Of a stretch of DNA of 64,000 nucleotides, positions 36,190 through 45,649 are shown in pieces. Source of the DNA: Rubrivivax rivuli (GTDB lineage: Bacteria > Pseudomonadota > Gammaproteobacteria > Burkholderiales > Burkholderiaceae_C). Both the position numbers and the translations under genes were made by a program. Where the stretch lies: the NCBI RefSeq assembly GCF_004016505.1, contig NZ_SACR01000006.1:186001-250000 (forward strand). The letters run 5' to 3'. Position 1 is the stretch's first letter. Each line of letters opens with the position of its first letter. A model generated the notes under the pieces. The model was not told the DNA's origin, made no database searches, and saw only the letters and a list, made by a program, of their open reading frames with translations.

Positions 36190-36603
36190 TCAGGCCTCGT
36201 TCTGCGGCACGCCGTCGTTCAGCGTGTAGTAGTCGCCCTGGCTCGCCACGTAGATGTGGCGAGCCAGCTGCGTCTGCGTGGGGCCGTCGAAGGCGCCCAT
36301 GGCCACCGCGGTCCAGTCCTTGTGCGGCGGGTCCCAGAACAGGAAGCTGCCGCAGTGCTGGCAGAAGCCGCGGCGCACCTTGGCCGAGCTCTGGTACCAG
36401 CGCAGGTGCTCTTCGCCCTGCAGCGTGAGGCGCTCGCGCGGCACCTCGGTGGAAGCCCAGTAGTGCCCGCTCTGCTTGCGGCACTGCGAACAGTGGCAGG
36501 CCCAGGGCGCGGCCAGCGCGCCGCGCACGGTGAAGCGCACCTGGCCGCAAAGGCAGGCACCGTGGTGCAGCGGGGCTGCGTCTTGCGTCGGGTCGTCGGG
36601 CAT
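36190..36603 (-). CDS. GFA-family zinc protein
   Basis: 137 residues. Zinc ligands in CLCGQVRF, CHCSQCRKQSG and CQHCGSFLFW define the glutathione-dependent formaldehyde-activating enzyme family; most members have unknown roles. The ATG overlaps the panE stop (36603-36605), so it is the second gene of that operon. Confidence 0.87.
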   Translation of the reverse strand: MPDDPTQDAAPLHHGACLCGQVRFTVRGALAAPWACHCSQCRKQSGHYWASTEVPRERLTLQGEEHLRWYQSSAKVRRGFCQHCGSFLFWDPPHKDWTAVAMGAFDGPTQTQLARHIYVASQGDYYTLNDGVPQNEA

Positions 36604-37562
36604 CAGGCTTTCTCCAGGTTCACGGCTTCCTGCAACTGCACCAGCGCCAGCAGCGCCTGGTTGACGGGCGTGTGGATGCCGTGGCGCGCACCGGCGCGCA
36701 CGATCTCGCCGTTGAGCTGCTCGATCTCGCTGCGGCGCCCGCGCGCCAGGTCTTGAGCGGTGGACGAACGCTGCGCCGGCATGCGCTGCATCACGCCGGC
36801 CACGGCGGCCTGCATCTCGGCGGCATTCAGCGCCTGCCCCTCGGCCTGCGCCACGGCCACGGCTTCCTGCACCACGGCGGCCTGCAGTTCGCGCACCGCC
36901 GGCACCGCGGCCATCACGCCGTAGGGCGCCTGCGCCAGCGCCGAGACGGCGTTGACCGCGCAGTTCACCACCAGCTTGCGCCACAGCTCGGCCAGCGGCG
37001 CTTCGCTCATGCGCAGCTCGAAGCCGCCGGCCTGCAGGCGCTGCTGCACGGCGGCCAGCGTGTCCGCGTCGAAAGCGTCCCCTAGCGGGCCGGGCAGGGC
37101 GCCCCAGGTGATGGCCAGCCCGCCCGCGTGCCGCACCTGGCCCGGCGCCGGCTGGGCCGCGGCGATGTAGGCCGCGCCCACCAGCACCGGGCGCTGCAGC
37201 AGACGCGCCAGCAGCGGGCCGTTGGCCACGCCGTTCTGCAGGCTGAGCAGCGGCACGCCCGGCCGCAGGTGCGGCGCCATCTGATGGGCGGCGGCCTTGG
37301 TGTCGGCCGATTTCACGCACAGCAGCACCAGACCGGCCTGCGCGACGGTGGCGATATCGGTGCTGGCAGGCAAGGGTACGCGGTGGGTGCCGCTGGCGTC
37401 CTGCAGCTCCAGGCCCCCGGCCGCCAGGGCCTGCACCTGCGCAGCGCGGCCGATCAGGCACACCGCCTGCCCGCCCAGCGCCAGCCGCGCGGCCACCAGG
37501 CTGCCCAGGGCGCCGGCGCCGACGATGCAAACCGGGGCCGGTGCAATGGCAGGCAAGCTCAT
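36603..37562 (-). CDS. panE: 2-dehydropantoate 2-reductase
   Basis: 319 residues from ATG 37562. NADP-binding start VCIVGAGALGSLVAARLALGG, the LVLLCVKSADT and LLSLQNGVAN segments, the conserved KLVVNCAVNAVSAL helix and a C-terminal EIEQLNGEIVRAGARHGI match PanE/ApbA. It makes pantoate for coenzyme A. ApbA-family members with other substrates exist, so the exact substrate is an inference. Confidence 0.87.
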   Translation of the reverse strand: MSLPAIAPAPVCIVGAGALGSLVAARLALGGQAVCLIGRAAQVQALAAGGLELQDASGTHRVPLPASTDIATVAQAGLVLLCVKSADTKAAAHQMAPHLRPGVPLLSLQNGVANGPLLARLLQRPVLVGAAYIAAAQPAPGQVRHAGGLAITWGALPGPLGDAFDADTLAAVQQRLQAGGFELRMSEAPLAELWRKLVVNCAVNAVSALAQAPYGVMAAVPAVRELQAAVVQEAVAVAQAEGQALNAAEMQAAVAGVMQRMPAQRSSTAQDLARGRRSEIEQLNGEIVRAGARHGIHTPVNQALLALVQLQEAVNLEKA

Positions 37563-37628
37563 GTTTCGAGGGTGTGGAAGGCTGTTTTCGGGGCATTGCC
37601 ATTGTCGCGGCGCTGGCAGCATGCGGCG

Positions 37629-38336
37629 ATGACCTCGAACCCTGTGCACACGCGCCGCACCCCCGCGCTGGCGGCCCTGCTGGCCGCGCTGCTGTGCGCC
37701 AACACGGCCGCGCGCGGCCCCGAGCCCGTGGCCAGCCTGCGTGCGCAGGAGGCCGCCAGCTGCCTGCCCGGCGAGCAGCGCCTGTGGCCCGACGGCCGCG
37801 ACCGCCCCGCCGGCGTGGCCGCCGTGAACATCGTCTACCGCCACGCCGGCGCGCCGCGCCAGTTCGACGAAGGCACCGTGCTGGCCGCGCTGCAGCGTGC
37901 CGCGCGGGCCTGGTCAGCCTGCGGCATCCCGGCGCAGGTGATCGGTGAAGAGGCCGCCACGCTGGAAGCCACGCCGCCCGTGGTGGTGCTGTGGAGCGAG
38001 GCCGAGAGCCGCGGCCAGTTTGCGCTGGCCAACCTGACACACCGCCGCCTGGCCCTGAGCGCGGCCATGTACACGCTGCTGGCGCAACGCAACCCGGCCC
38101 ACCCCGCGGTGCAGACGCTGCAGATGACGCTGAGCCACGAGCTCGGCCACTTCTACGGCCTCGTGGCGCACTCGCGCCGCTGCATCGACGTGATGAGCTA
38201 CTACACCGATGCCGCGGGCCAGACCTGCAGCACGCGCGACGGCCGCTCTTACAAGAGCGCGCCCGAGTACCGCGCGCTGCTGCCCACGGCCTGCGACATC
38301 GCGCGCTGCCAGGCCCTCAACGGCACGGCGCGTTAG
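37629..38336 (+). CDS. Secreted metzincin-type metalloprotease
   Basis: 235 residues with a signal peptide (ALAALLAALLCANTAA). The zinc site HELGHFYGLVAHS gives HExxHxxGxxH-type ligands, and VMSYYTD downstream is the Met-turn, so the fold is matrixin/metzincin-like. Four Cys in the mature part could form disulfides. No prodomain is evident. Divergent from panE with 66 bases between starts. Confidence 0.8.
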   Translation: MTSNPVHTRRTPALAALLAALLCANTAARGPEPVASLRAQEAASCLPGEQRLWPDGRDRPAGVAAVNIVYRHAGAPRQFDEGTVLAALQRAARAWSACGIPAQVIGEEAATLEATPPVVVLWSEAESRGQFALANLTHRRLALSAAMYTLLAQRNPAHPAVQTLQMTLSHELGHFYGLVAHSRRCIDVMSYYTDAAGQTCSTRDGRSYKSAPEYRALLPTACDIARCQALNGTAR

Positions 38337-38453
38337 CGCGCTGCCGCAGCGGCCGCGCCTGCCGCTACAGTCGGCCCCGGCGCAGCGGTTCCAGGCTTCC
38401 CGTTCAAGAAGGCGGCCGGCGCGGCGCTTTCATTCCAGGGAAGAACCACCGCC

Positions 38454-40301
38454 ATGTCTCACACCCCCACCGGCCCGCTGCGGCGCGTGCTGAAGGCTGC
38501 CTGCATCGCCACCTGCCTGGCTGCAGGCCTCACCACCGCCCCCCCGGCCACCGCCGCCGAGCCCTGCAAGCTGCAGCAGCTGAAGATGCCGGTGCGGCTG
38601 GTGGAGCAGCGGCCCGTGGCCCAGATCACGCTCAACGGCGTCGAGAAGCAGATGCTGGTGGACAGCGGCGCCTTCTTCAGCGTGATCAGCCACGCCACCG
38701 CCGCGCAGCTGCAGCTGCCCTTGCGCGCGCTGCCCATGGGTGTGCAGGTGCGCGGCTTCACGGGCGACATCGAGATGAAACGCGCCCGCGTCGAGAAGGT
38801 GGGTCTGCTCGGCGCCACGCTGGCCAACATCGAGTTCCTGGTGGGCGGCAACGAGATCGGCGCCGGCATCGACGGCATCATCGGCCGCAACTTCCTCTCG
38901 TTCGGCGACACCGAGTACGACCTCGCGCATGGCGTGGTGAGGCTCAGTTTCCCGAAGGGCGATTGCGAAGAAGGGCACTACGCGCACTGGGCCGGCGAGG
39001 CGCCGGTGATCGTGGTGCCGCTGCAGCTGCAGGACCGCAAGCGCAACAACAACCCGCTGCTGGTGCGCGTGAAGGTCAATGGCGTGAACCTCACGGCGCT
39101 GCTGGACACCGGCGCACCCACCACCAGCATCGAGCTGCGCGCCGCGCAGCGCGCCGGCATCGAAGAAAGCCAGATGCGGCGCGCCGGCTTCACCGGCGGC
39201 GCGGGCTCGGGCCGGGCGCGGGTGTGGTCGGCGCCGGTGGACCGCATGGAGATCGCCACCCAGCGGCTGAACAACAGCCGCATCCAGGTGACGGACACCC
39301 AGAGCCCCGACCACGACATGATCCTCGGGCTGGACTACTTCCTCGCGCACCGCATCTACCTCTCGCAGCGCGAAGACAAGCTCTACATCACCTGGAACGG
39401 GCAGCCCGTCTTCCCGCCCGGCAGCGGGCCGGTGGGTTCGCTGGACACCAGCATGGCCGCACTGCCCGGTGCGCTCAACCCGCAGGACGCCGACGCCCTG
39501 GCCCGGCGCGGTGCCGCCTCGCTGGCCGCGGGCCAGCTGGACAGCGCGCTGCAAGACCTGAACAGCGCCGCCACGCTGGCCCCCACGGTGGCCGAGCACT
39601 TCTTCACCCGCGCGCGCATCCACCTGGCCCAGCGCAAGCCCACCGAGGCGCGTGCCGATCTCGACGAGGCCCTGCGCCTGAACCCGGCGCTGCCAGAGGC
39701 GCGGCTGATGCGCCTGCGCTTCCTGGCGTCGCCGCGCGGCGACCGCAGCGCGGCGCTGCAAGACCTGGCCCTGCTGGATGGGCAGCTGCCCCCCAGCAGC
39801 CACCTGCGCCTGGAGATGGGCCGCACCTACGACACGCTGCAGCTTGCGCCCGAGGCGACGCGCCAGTTCGGCCTGTGGATCGACACCCACCCGCTCGACG
39901 CGCGGCTGCCCGAGGCCCTGCTGGCGCGCTGCCTGCTGCGCCTGCGCACGAACGAGGCGCTGCCGCTGGCGGTGAAGGACTGCGAGGCCGCCGCCGACAA
40001 CGAGAGCGCGCTGCCTCACCACCTGGACATCGCAGGCTGGGCGCAGCTGCGCGTGGGCGAAGCCCGCACCGCGCTGCGCCGCTTCGAGCGCGCCACGCGC
40101 AAGGAGGCCTCGGCCGTGGCCCTCTACGGCCGCGGCCTGGCGCACCAGCGCCTGGGCAGCCCCGAGGTCGGCGAGCGCGATCTGGCGCGGGCGCGCGAGA
40201 TGAACCCGCGCATCGAGGATCTGCTGCGCCGCATGGGCCTGCTGCCGCCGGCGGCAGGCTCGGCACCTGCACCGGCACCGGCATCAGGGCCGCCGCCCTG
40301 A
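38454..40301 (+). CDS. Periplasmic protein with two retropepsin-like domains and TPRs
   Basis: 615 residues. Signal peptide ending near TAAEP. Two aspartic-protease-type motifs: MLVDSGAFFSVIS (Asp70) and ALLDTGAPTTSIE (Asp218), each followed by an ILGLDYF- or IIGRNFLSF-type segment, indicating two retropepsin lobes in one chain. From about 340 to 600 it carries TPR repeats (LARRGAASLAAGQLDSALQD and later copies), then a Pro/Ala tail. Exact substrate unknown. Confidence 0.83.
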   Translation: MSHTPTGPLRRVLKAACIATCLAAGLTTAPPATAAEPCKLQQLKMPVRLVEQRPVAQITLNGVEKQMLVDSGAFFSVISHATAAQLQLPLRALPMGVQVRGFTGDIEMKRARVEKVGLLGATLANIEFLVGGNEIGAGIDGIIGRNFLSFGDTEYDLAHGVVRLSFPKGDCEEGHYAHWAGEAPVIVVPLQLQDRKRNNNPLLVRVKVNGVNLTALLDTGAPTTSIELRAAQRAGIEESQMRRAGFTGGAGSGRARVWSAPVDRMEIATQRLNNSRIQVTDTQSPDHDMILGLDYFLAHRIYLSQREDKLYITWNGQPVFPPGSGPVGSLDTSMAALPGALNPQDADALARRGAASLAAGQLDSALQDLNSAATLAPTVAEHFFTRARIHLAQRKPTEARADLDEALRLNPALPEARLMRLRFLASPRGDRSAALQDLALLDGQLPPSSHLRLEMGRTYDTLQLAPEATRQFGLWIDTHPLDARLPEALLARCLLRLRTNEALPLAVKDCEAAADNESALPHHLDIAGWAQLRVGEARTALRRFERATRKEASAVALYGRGLAHQRLGSPEVGERDLARAREMNPRIEDLLRRMGLLPPAAGSAPAPAPASGPPP

Positions 40302-40311
40302 AGGCCGGGCT

Positions 40312-41010
40312 TCAGCGGCGGACTGCCGCGGCCGCAGCGGCCGAAGCGGCAGCCGCCGCCGACGCCGCGCTGTCCACATCGGCTTCGGAGTTGAAGCGCA
40401 GCACCACCTCGCGCTGGCCCTTGGCGGCGATGGTCACGCGCTGGCGCAGCGTCTGCACAGGCTGCGTGGCGCTGTCGCGGAAGTTGCCGGTCACCTCGTA
40501 GCTGCCGGGCGGCAGCGCCAGCAGCAGCCACGGGCCTTCCAGCTGGCGCTGCAGCACCAGCGTGCGTGTGGTGGCCTTGCTGCCCGGCTTGGCCGGGGCG
40601 ATGCGCTCGATCTGCAAGTCCACATCGGCCAGGAAGGCGCCCGAGGGCTTGGCCACGGTCGTCACCCACAGGCTGTAACCCGCGCGCTCGGCCTGCATGG
40701 CCACGCGGTCTTCGGCGGTGACGCCGCCCGACAGCAGCTTGTAGCCGGCCGCGGTTTGGGCACGCACCGGCGCCACCGGTGCGGTCCGCGGGCGCAGCTT
40801 GAGCTCGGCGGCGGCCTTCAGGACGGCGGCGGCACGCGCCGGGTCGGTGCTGACCTGCACGGCCGGTACCGAGGCCGGCGCCGAAGCCGAAGCCGCGGCC
40901 TGGGCCCAGGCGCAGGCGGGCAGGGCCAGTGCAGCGGCCAAGAAAGTCAGGCGGCGGGTGAGGGGCCGGGTCAGGGGGCGGGCCAAGGAGCTTGTGGGCA
41001 CGGCGGTCAT
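40312..41010 (-). CDS. Secreted protein of unknown function
   Basis: 232 residues from ATG 41010. Signal peptide (LTFLAAALALPACAWAQA), an Ala-rich linker, then one beta-rich domain with LLLALPPGSYEVTGNFRDSA, similar to carboxypeptidase-regulatory-like modules. The C-terminus is a long alanine tract (SAAAAASAAAAAA). Convergent with the retropepsin gene, 10 bases apart. Confidence 0.7.
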   Translation of the reverse strand: MTAVPTSSLARPLTRPLTRRLTFLAAALALPACAWAQAAASASAPASVPAVQVSTDPARAAAVLKAAAELKLRPRTAPVAPVRAQTAAGYKLLSGGVTAEDRVAMQAERAGYSLWVTTVAKPSGAFLADVDLQIERIAPAKPGSKATTRTLVLQRQLEGPWLLLALPPGSYEVTGNFRDSATQPVQTLRQRVTIAAKGQREVVLRFNSEADVDSAASAAAAASAAAAAAVRR

Positions 41011-41093
41011 CCAAAAAGGGCGTGTGGGGCCGCATCCTGCCACGCACGCGCGCCCCGCTCTGTGCGCTGCACCCTGGCGGCCGGGCCCGGCGG

Positions 41094-42140
41094 TCAGGCC
41101 GCTTCGAAAGCCACCCGCATCCAGCGCGACAAGGGCGCCCCGGGCCGCACGATGCAGCCCTGGCCGGCCCAGGCCGGCACGTTGGGTGCGTTGGGAAAGA
41201 ACTGCGGCTCCAGCGCCACGCCGGCGTGGCGGGCCAGCGGCAGGCCGTCGCGCCCGCGGCTGGCGTGCAGGAAGTTGCCGCTGTAGACCTGCAGGCCGGG
41301 GTAGCTGGTGTGCAGCTGCATCTGCAGGCGGCCATCGGTGGACAGCAGCGTGGCCGCAGGCACCTCGCCACGGGCGGCGGCGGCATCGAGCGCCAGGCAA
41401 TGGTCGTAGCCGTGCGCCAGCGCCTGCTGCTCGCCCTGGCCCAGGCCTGCGCCGATGGGGCGGGCCGTGCGCCAATCGAAAGGCGTGCCTTCCACCGGCG
41501 CCAGCACGCCCGTGGGGATGAGCGTGGCGTCCACCGGCAGCAGGTGCGAGGCCGCCACCTGCAGGCGGTGCCCCAGCACCGAGCGCGCGTCGCCGTCCAG
41601 GTTGAAGTAGGCGTGGCTGGCCAGGCTGGCGGCGCAGGGCGCGTCCACCTCGGCGCTGAAGTGCACCGTCACCGCGGCAGCCGTGGGGTCGACGCGGTAC
41701 TCCACCTCCGCACGCAGCGCGCCCGGGTGGCCCTGGTCGCCAGCCGGCGAGAGCAGCTGCAGGCGCAGGTGCAAGGGCCCCGAAGACACCGGCCGCCAGC
41801 GCCGGCGGTCGAAACCTTCCGGCCCGCCGTGCAACTGGTGCGGGCCCTCGTTGGGGCGCAAGCGGTGCTGCTGGCCGTCCAGCGTGTAGGCCGCACCGGC
41901 CAGGCGGTTGGCATAGCGGCCCACCACCGCGCCCAGGTAGCCGGGCTCGGTGGCGTGGGCCGCGGCATCCACGTGGCCGAGCAGGGTTTCGCGCAGCGTG
42001 CCATCGGCCAGCGGCACGCGGCATGACATCCAGCGCGCGCCCAGCTCGCAGACCTCGATGTGCAGCCCATCGGCCGGGCCCAGCCGCCACACCTGCCAGC
42101 CGGGGGGTGCCGCGGCCCCGGCCGAAAGATCGCCGCTCAC
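41094..42140 (-). CDS. galM: Aldose 1-epimerase
   Basis: 348 residues from a GTG at 42140, three bases after the previous stop. Family motifs: GRYANRLAGAAYTLDG, NEGPHQLHGGPEGFDRR, catalytic His in SHAYFNLDG and Glu in ALEPQFFPNAPN. It interconverts sugar anomers in the cytoplasm. A sugar other than galactose is possible. Confidence 0.9.
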   Translation of the reverse strand: MSGDLSAGAAAPPGWQVWRLGPADGLHIEVCELGARWMSCRVPLADGTLRETLLGHVDAAAHATEPGYLGAVVGRYANRLAGAAYTLDGQQHRLRPNEGPHQLHGGPEGFDRRRWRPVSSGPLHLRLQLLSPAGDQGHPGALRAEVEYRVDPTAAAVTVHFSAEVDAPCAASLASHAYFNLDGDARSVLGHRLQVAASHLLPVDATLIPTGVLAPVEGTPFDWRTARPIGAGLGQGEQQALAHGYDHCLALDAAAARGEVPAATLLSTDGRLQMQLHTSYPGLQVYSGNFLHASRGRDGLPLARHAGVALEPQFFPNAPNVPAWAGQGCIVRPGAPLSRWMRVAFEAA

Positions 42141-42142
42141 GC

Positions 42143-42370
42143 TCAAGCGGGGTCGCGCGGGGCGGCCTTGCCCAACTGCACCTGCTGCCCGGCGGCCTTC
42201 TCCAGCGCGGCGTAGAAGGCCCGCACCGCGGCGCTGTCGCCGCGCACGGCCCAGGTGTCCTGGTCGCAGGCCGCGCAATGGGCCTGGAAGGCGCGCTCGA
42301 TGCCGCGCAGCCCGGTGGTGTCCACCGGCGTGATGCCGGCCAGCGCCTGCCCACACTGGTTGCACGCCAT
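42143..42370 (-). CDS. Small Cys-pair protein, unknown
   Basis: 75 residues from ATG 42370; a longer frame to 42565 exists but is Arg-rich and less likely. CxxC pairs at the start (MACNQCGQAL) and middle (HCAACDQDTW) suggest a zinc ribbon. Located directly before galM on the same strand and probably cotranscribed. Confidence 0.6.
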   Translation of the reverse strand: MACNQCGQALAGITPVDTTGLRGIERAFQAHCAACDQDTWAVRGDSAAVRAFYAALEKAAGQQVQLGKAAPRDPA

Positions 42371-42627
42371 CGCCGGCACCTGCTGCGCCACCGCGGCGCG
42401 CTGCTGCGATGCGGCCACGCGCACGTCTCGCGGGCCCCTCTGTCTTGCCTCACCCAAGCGGTTTCTCCCTGTGGCCGGTGCGGTTTGCGAGGGCGGCAGT
42501 GTAGGGGCCGACCTCCGTGCACGGTTGCACGCTGGCGGCCGGAACGCTGCCATTGTCGCCTTCAAGTGATTGAATTGAAATGGCTTTTGCGCAAAATGAT
42601 ATTCCCGAGCTCCAACGACCGTGCCCC

Positions 42628-43773
42628 ATGCAAGTCCTGCAAGTTCACTTCGACCCCTTGGGCAGCCCGGCGCTGCTGGCGCAGCGGCTGCAAGAGGCCG
42701 TGCGGGCCGGCGCGCGTTCGCTGCTGGTGCTGGCCGGCGACGGCGTGGCCTGGCCCGCAGCCGAGGTCGACCCCCTGCTGCAAGCCCTGCCGGTGCCCGT
42801 GTTCGGCGGCGTCTTCCCGCAGGTGCTGCACGGCACCACGCACACCGAGACCGGGCTGCTCGTGGTGGCGCTGCGCAACGAGGCGGTGGTCACCACGGTG
42901 GAGGGCCTGGACACGCCCGGCACCGACTTCCAGGCCCCGCTGGCCGCGGCCGCAGCGCACCCCAGCAGCATGCAGCTGGTGCTGGTGGACGGGCTGGCGC
43001 CCTTCATCGCCGATTTCATCGAAGCCGTGTTCGAGCAGATCGGCGGCGGCGCGTCCTTCCTGGGCGGCGGCGCCGGCTCGCTGAGCTTCGAGGTGCGCCC
43101 CTGCCTCTTCACGCCCGGCGGCCTGCGCAGCGGCGTGGGCCTGGTGGTGGGGCTGGACAGCCCGCTGGGCATCGGCGTGCACCACGGCTGGCAGTCGATC
43201 AGCGGGCCCTTCGTCGTGACAGGCTCCGAAGGCAACACTATCACCAGCCTCGACTACCGGCCCGCCGCCGAGGTCTATCGTGAGTGCGTGGAACCCATCG
43301 TGGGCGAGACGCTCACGCCCGAGAACTTCTTCCAGCACGCCAAGGGGCACCCCTTCGGCATCGAGCGCGTGGACGGCTCGCTGCTCGTGCGCGACCCCAT
43401 CGTCATGCGCGGCGAGCACCTCGTGTGCGTGGGCGCGGTACCGGTGCAGCGCATGGTCTACATCCTGCGCGGGCAGCCCGATGAACTGATCAGCGCCGCC
43501 CAGCAGGGCACGGTGCAGGCCGTGCAGGCGCTGCAGGCCACCGGCCGCCCGCCCGCCGGCGCGCTGCTGGTGGACTGCATCAGCCGCGTGCTCTTCCTGG
43601 GCCCGCGCTTCGGCGAAGAGCTGCAAGCCGCCAGCGCGCACCTGCAGCAGGCCGCCGGCCCCGGGGCGCCGCTCTTCGGCGTGCTGAGCCTGGGCGAGAT
43701 CGCCAACAACGGCACCCATGTGCTGGACTTCTACAACAAGACCTTCGTGCTCGGCGCCTACGGCCATGCCTGA
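42628..43773 (+). CDS. FIST-domain sensor protein
   Basis: 381 residues from ATG 42628 (ATG 42580 is an alternative). FIST N and C domains are recognised: AGARSLLVLAGDGVAWPAAE at the start, FLGGGAGSLSFE, and VDCISRVLFLGPRFGEELQ near the end. FIST domains are predicted to bind small ligands such as amino acids and usually sit beside signalling proteins. It overlaps the next gene, a histidine kinase, by 8 bases. Confidence 0.85.
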   Translation: MQVLQVHFDPLGSPALLAQRLQEAVRAGARSLLVLAGDGVAWPAAEVDPLLQALPVPVFGGVFPQVLHGTTHTETGLLVVALRNEAVVTTVEGLDTPGTDFQAPLAAAAAHPSSMQLVLVDGLAPFIADFIEAVFEQIGGGASFLGGGAGSLSFEVRPCLFTPGGLRSGVGLVVGLDSPLGIGVHHGWQSISGPFVVTGSEGNTITSLDYRPAAEVYRECVEPIVGETLTPENFFQHAKGHPFGIERVDGSLLVRDPIVMRGEHLVCVGAVPVQRMVYILRGQPDELISAAQQGTVQAVQALQATGRPPAGALLVDCISRVLFLGPRFGEELQAASAHLQQAAGPGAPLFGVLSLGEIANNGTHVLDFYNKTFVLGAYGHA

Positions 43774-45361
43774 CACCCAGGCGCAAACCCTCGCTGCGAT
43801 CAAGTTCGAGCTCGCCATGAGCGTGGGCGAGTCGCTGGAGATGGAGCCCATGGTGCGGGCCTTCATGCGCCCGCTCCTGCAGTTCGTGCGCGGGCTCAGC
43901 TGCCAGCTGTGGTGGCGCGACGAAGCCGGCCAGCTGCGCCGCATGGCCTACCCGGCGCGCAGCCTCGCGCCCACGGCCGAGGGCGAGGCCGCGCAGGCCT
44001 GGCGCGAAGCCGTGGCCCGGGCGGGGCAGCCTCGGCCGCAGTACACCGAAATCCAGGCCGGCCACCACCTGCACGCGCTGCCGCTGGGCGAGGCCGGCTG
44101 GCTCTACATCGAGCGCCTGGGCGCCGCGGTGCCCGCGCCCGTGCTGGCGGCCATCGGCGTGGTGCTGCTGCGCCTGGCGCAGGCCTGCCGCGCCTGCGAG
44201 CAGCACGAGCAGCTGCAGGTGCTGCTGGGCCAGAAGGCCGCGGCCGAGGCCGCGCTGCGCGAAGCGCTCTCGCGGCTGGAAGACATCTTCTCGCTCAGCA
44301 GCGACGGCTTCGTCTACTTCGACGGCGAGGCCCGCGTGGCCTACTGCAACCCTTGCGCGGCGCAGCTGCTGGCGCTGCAGGGCCCGCAGCTGCTGGCCAT
44401 GGACCTGCCGGCCCTGCAGGCCTGGCTGGGCGCCTGCGCCGAGCCGCGCCACCGGCAGGCGCTGCCCGGGCAGGGCAACGCGCCGGCCGGTGTGCTGCAG
44501 CTGGCCCAGCCCCAAGCGCGCGTGCTGGCCTGGGCGCTGCGGCACAAGGCGGCGCCCGATGCCGCCACCGGCACACCCGCCGGCGCCGTGCTGTACCTGC
44601 GCGACATCACGCGCGAGTCGGAAATCGAGCGCCTGAAGAGCGAGTTCCTGCACACCGCCGCGCACGAGCTGCGCACGCCCATCGTCAGCGTCTTCGGTTT
44701 CTCCGAGCTGATGCTGCGCCGCCCGGCCAGCGAAGAGCGCAAGCGCGAGATGCTGGACATCATCCACCGGCAATCGTCACTGCTGATTTCGCTGGTGGAC
44801 GAGCTGCTCGACCTGACGCGCCTGGAACACGGCGGTGCCCGCGCGCTCTCGCGCAGCCCGCACGAGCTTGACGCGCTGGTTGGCACCACGGTGCAGGGCC
44901 TGTCCATCCCCGGCGACAACCGGCAGCTGCAGCTGGGGCCGGTGCCTGCACAGGCGCTGCTGCACGTGGACGCCAAGCTCTTCCACCGCGCGCTGCTGAA
45001 CGTGCTGACGAACGCCTACAAGTACTCCAAGGGCGTGGGCGAGATCACGCTGCAGGTGCTGCCCGGCACGGTGGCCGAGCGCCCCGCCTGGGGCCTGCGC
45101 GTGGCCGACCAGGGCATCGGCATGCAGCCCGAAGAACTGGCCCGCGTGTTCGAGCGCTTCTACCGCGCCGACCAGTCGGGCGCGGTGCCCGGCACCGGCC
45201 TGGGCATGAGCCTGGTCAAGGAAATCCTCGCCCTGCATGGCGGGCGCATCGACATCGACAGCCAGCCTGGCCAGGGCACCACCGTCACGCTGTGGTGGCC
45301 GGCCGAGGCGGCGCCAGAATGCACCGATGCCCCCACTGCCGCTGCGCTACCTGACCGCTGA
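43766..45361 (+). CDS. Cytoplasmic sensor histidine kinase
   Basis: 531 residues. No membrane segment. N-terminal GAF-like region (about 10-140), a coiled coil, a PAS-like region (about 185-290), HisKA with phospho-His in FLHTAAHELRTPIVSVFG, and HATPase with ADQGIGMQPEELARVFERFY and GTGLGMSLVKEI. It is translationally coupled to the FIST gene, so FIST is its likely input. No response regulator gene is adjacent. Confidence 0.9.
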   Translation: MPDTQAQTLAAIKFELAMSVGESLEMEPMVRAFMRPLLQFVRGLSCQLWWRDEAGQLRRMAYPARSLAPTAEGEAAQAWREAVARAGQPRPQYTEIQAGHHLHALPLGEAGWLYIERLGAAVPAPVLAAIGVVLLRLAQACRACEQHEQLQVLLGQKAAAEAALREALSRLEDIFSLSSDGFVYFDGEARVAYCNPCAAQLLALQGPQLLAMDLPALQAWLGACAEPRHRQALPGQGNAPAGVLQLAQPQARVLAWALRHKAAPDAATGTPAGAVLYLRDITRESEIERLKSEFLHTAAHELRTPIVSVFGFSELMLRRPASEERKREMLDIIHRQSSLLISLVDELLDLTRLEHGGARALSRSPHELDALVGTTVQGLSIPGDNRQLQLGPVPAQALLHVDAKLFHRALLNVLTNAYKYSKGVGEITLQVLPGTVAERPAWGLRVADQGIGMQPEELARVFERFYRADQSGAVPGTGLGMSLVKEILALHGGRIDIDSQPGQGTTVTLWWPAEAAPECTDAPTAAALPDR

Positions 45362-45644
45362 CCTCGCCCTCACCGACGACGGCGATGCCGTGCTCGAAGC
45401 TGCGGCCAGCACGCGCGCCGGCGAACACGCCGCCGTGATGGCCGAGGTGGCCGCGCTGCTGGCGTGGTGCGAGGCCCGGCACCCGGGCGCCCAGGGCCCG
45501 CGCGAGGAAGGCGGCCTGTGGCACCACGCGCTGCAGGCGCTGCAGGAGCCCGGGGGCTGGCACAGCGTGAACCTCACCATCGCGGGCGAGGCCGGCTTCA
45601 TCGAAGCCCTGCTGCAGGCCCACTTCCCCACATCGCCCGACTGA
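45327..45644 (+). CDS. Small unknown protein
   Basis: 105 residues from ATG 45327, overlapping the kinase end by 35 bases. Acidic and helical (STRAGEHAAVMAEVAALLAW); no motif is recognised. Overlap with the neighbours on both sides places it in the FIST-kinase operon. Confidence 0.55.
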   Translation: MPPLPLRYLTADLALTDDGDAVLEAAASTRAGEHAAVMAEVAALLAWCEARHPGAQGPREEGGLWHHALQALQEPGGWHSVNLTIAGEAGFIEALLQAHFPTSPD

Positions 45645-45649
45645 GCCCG

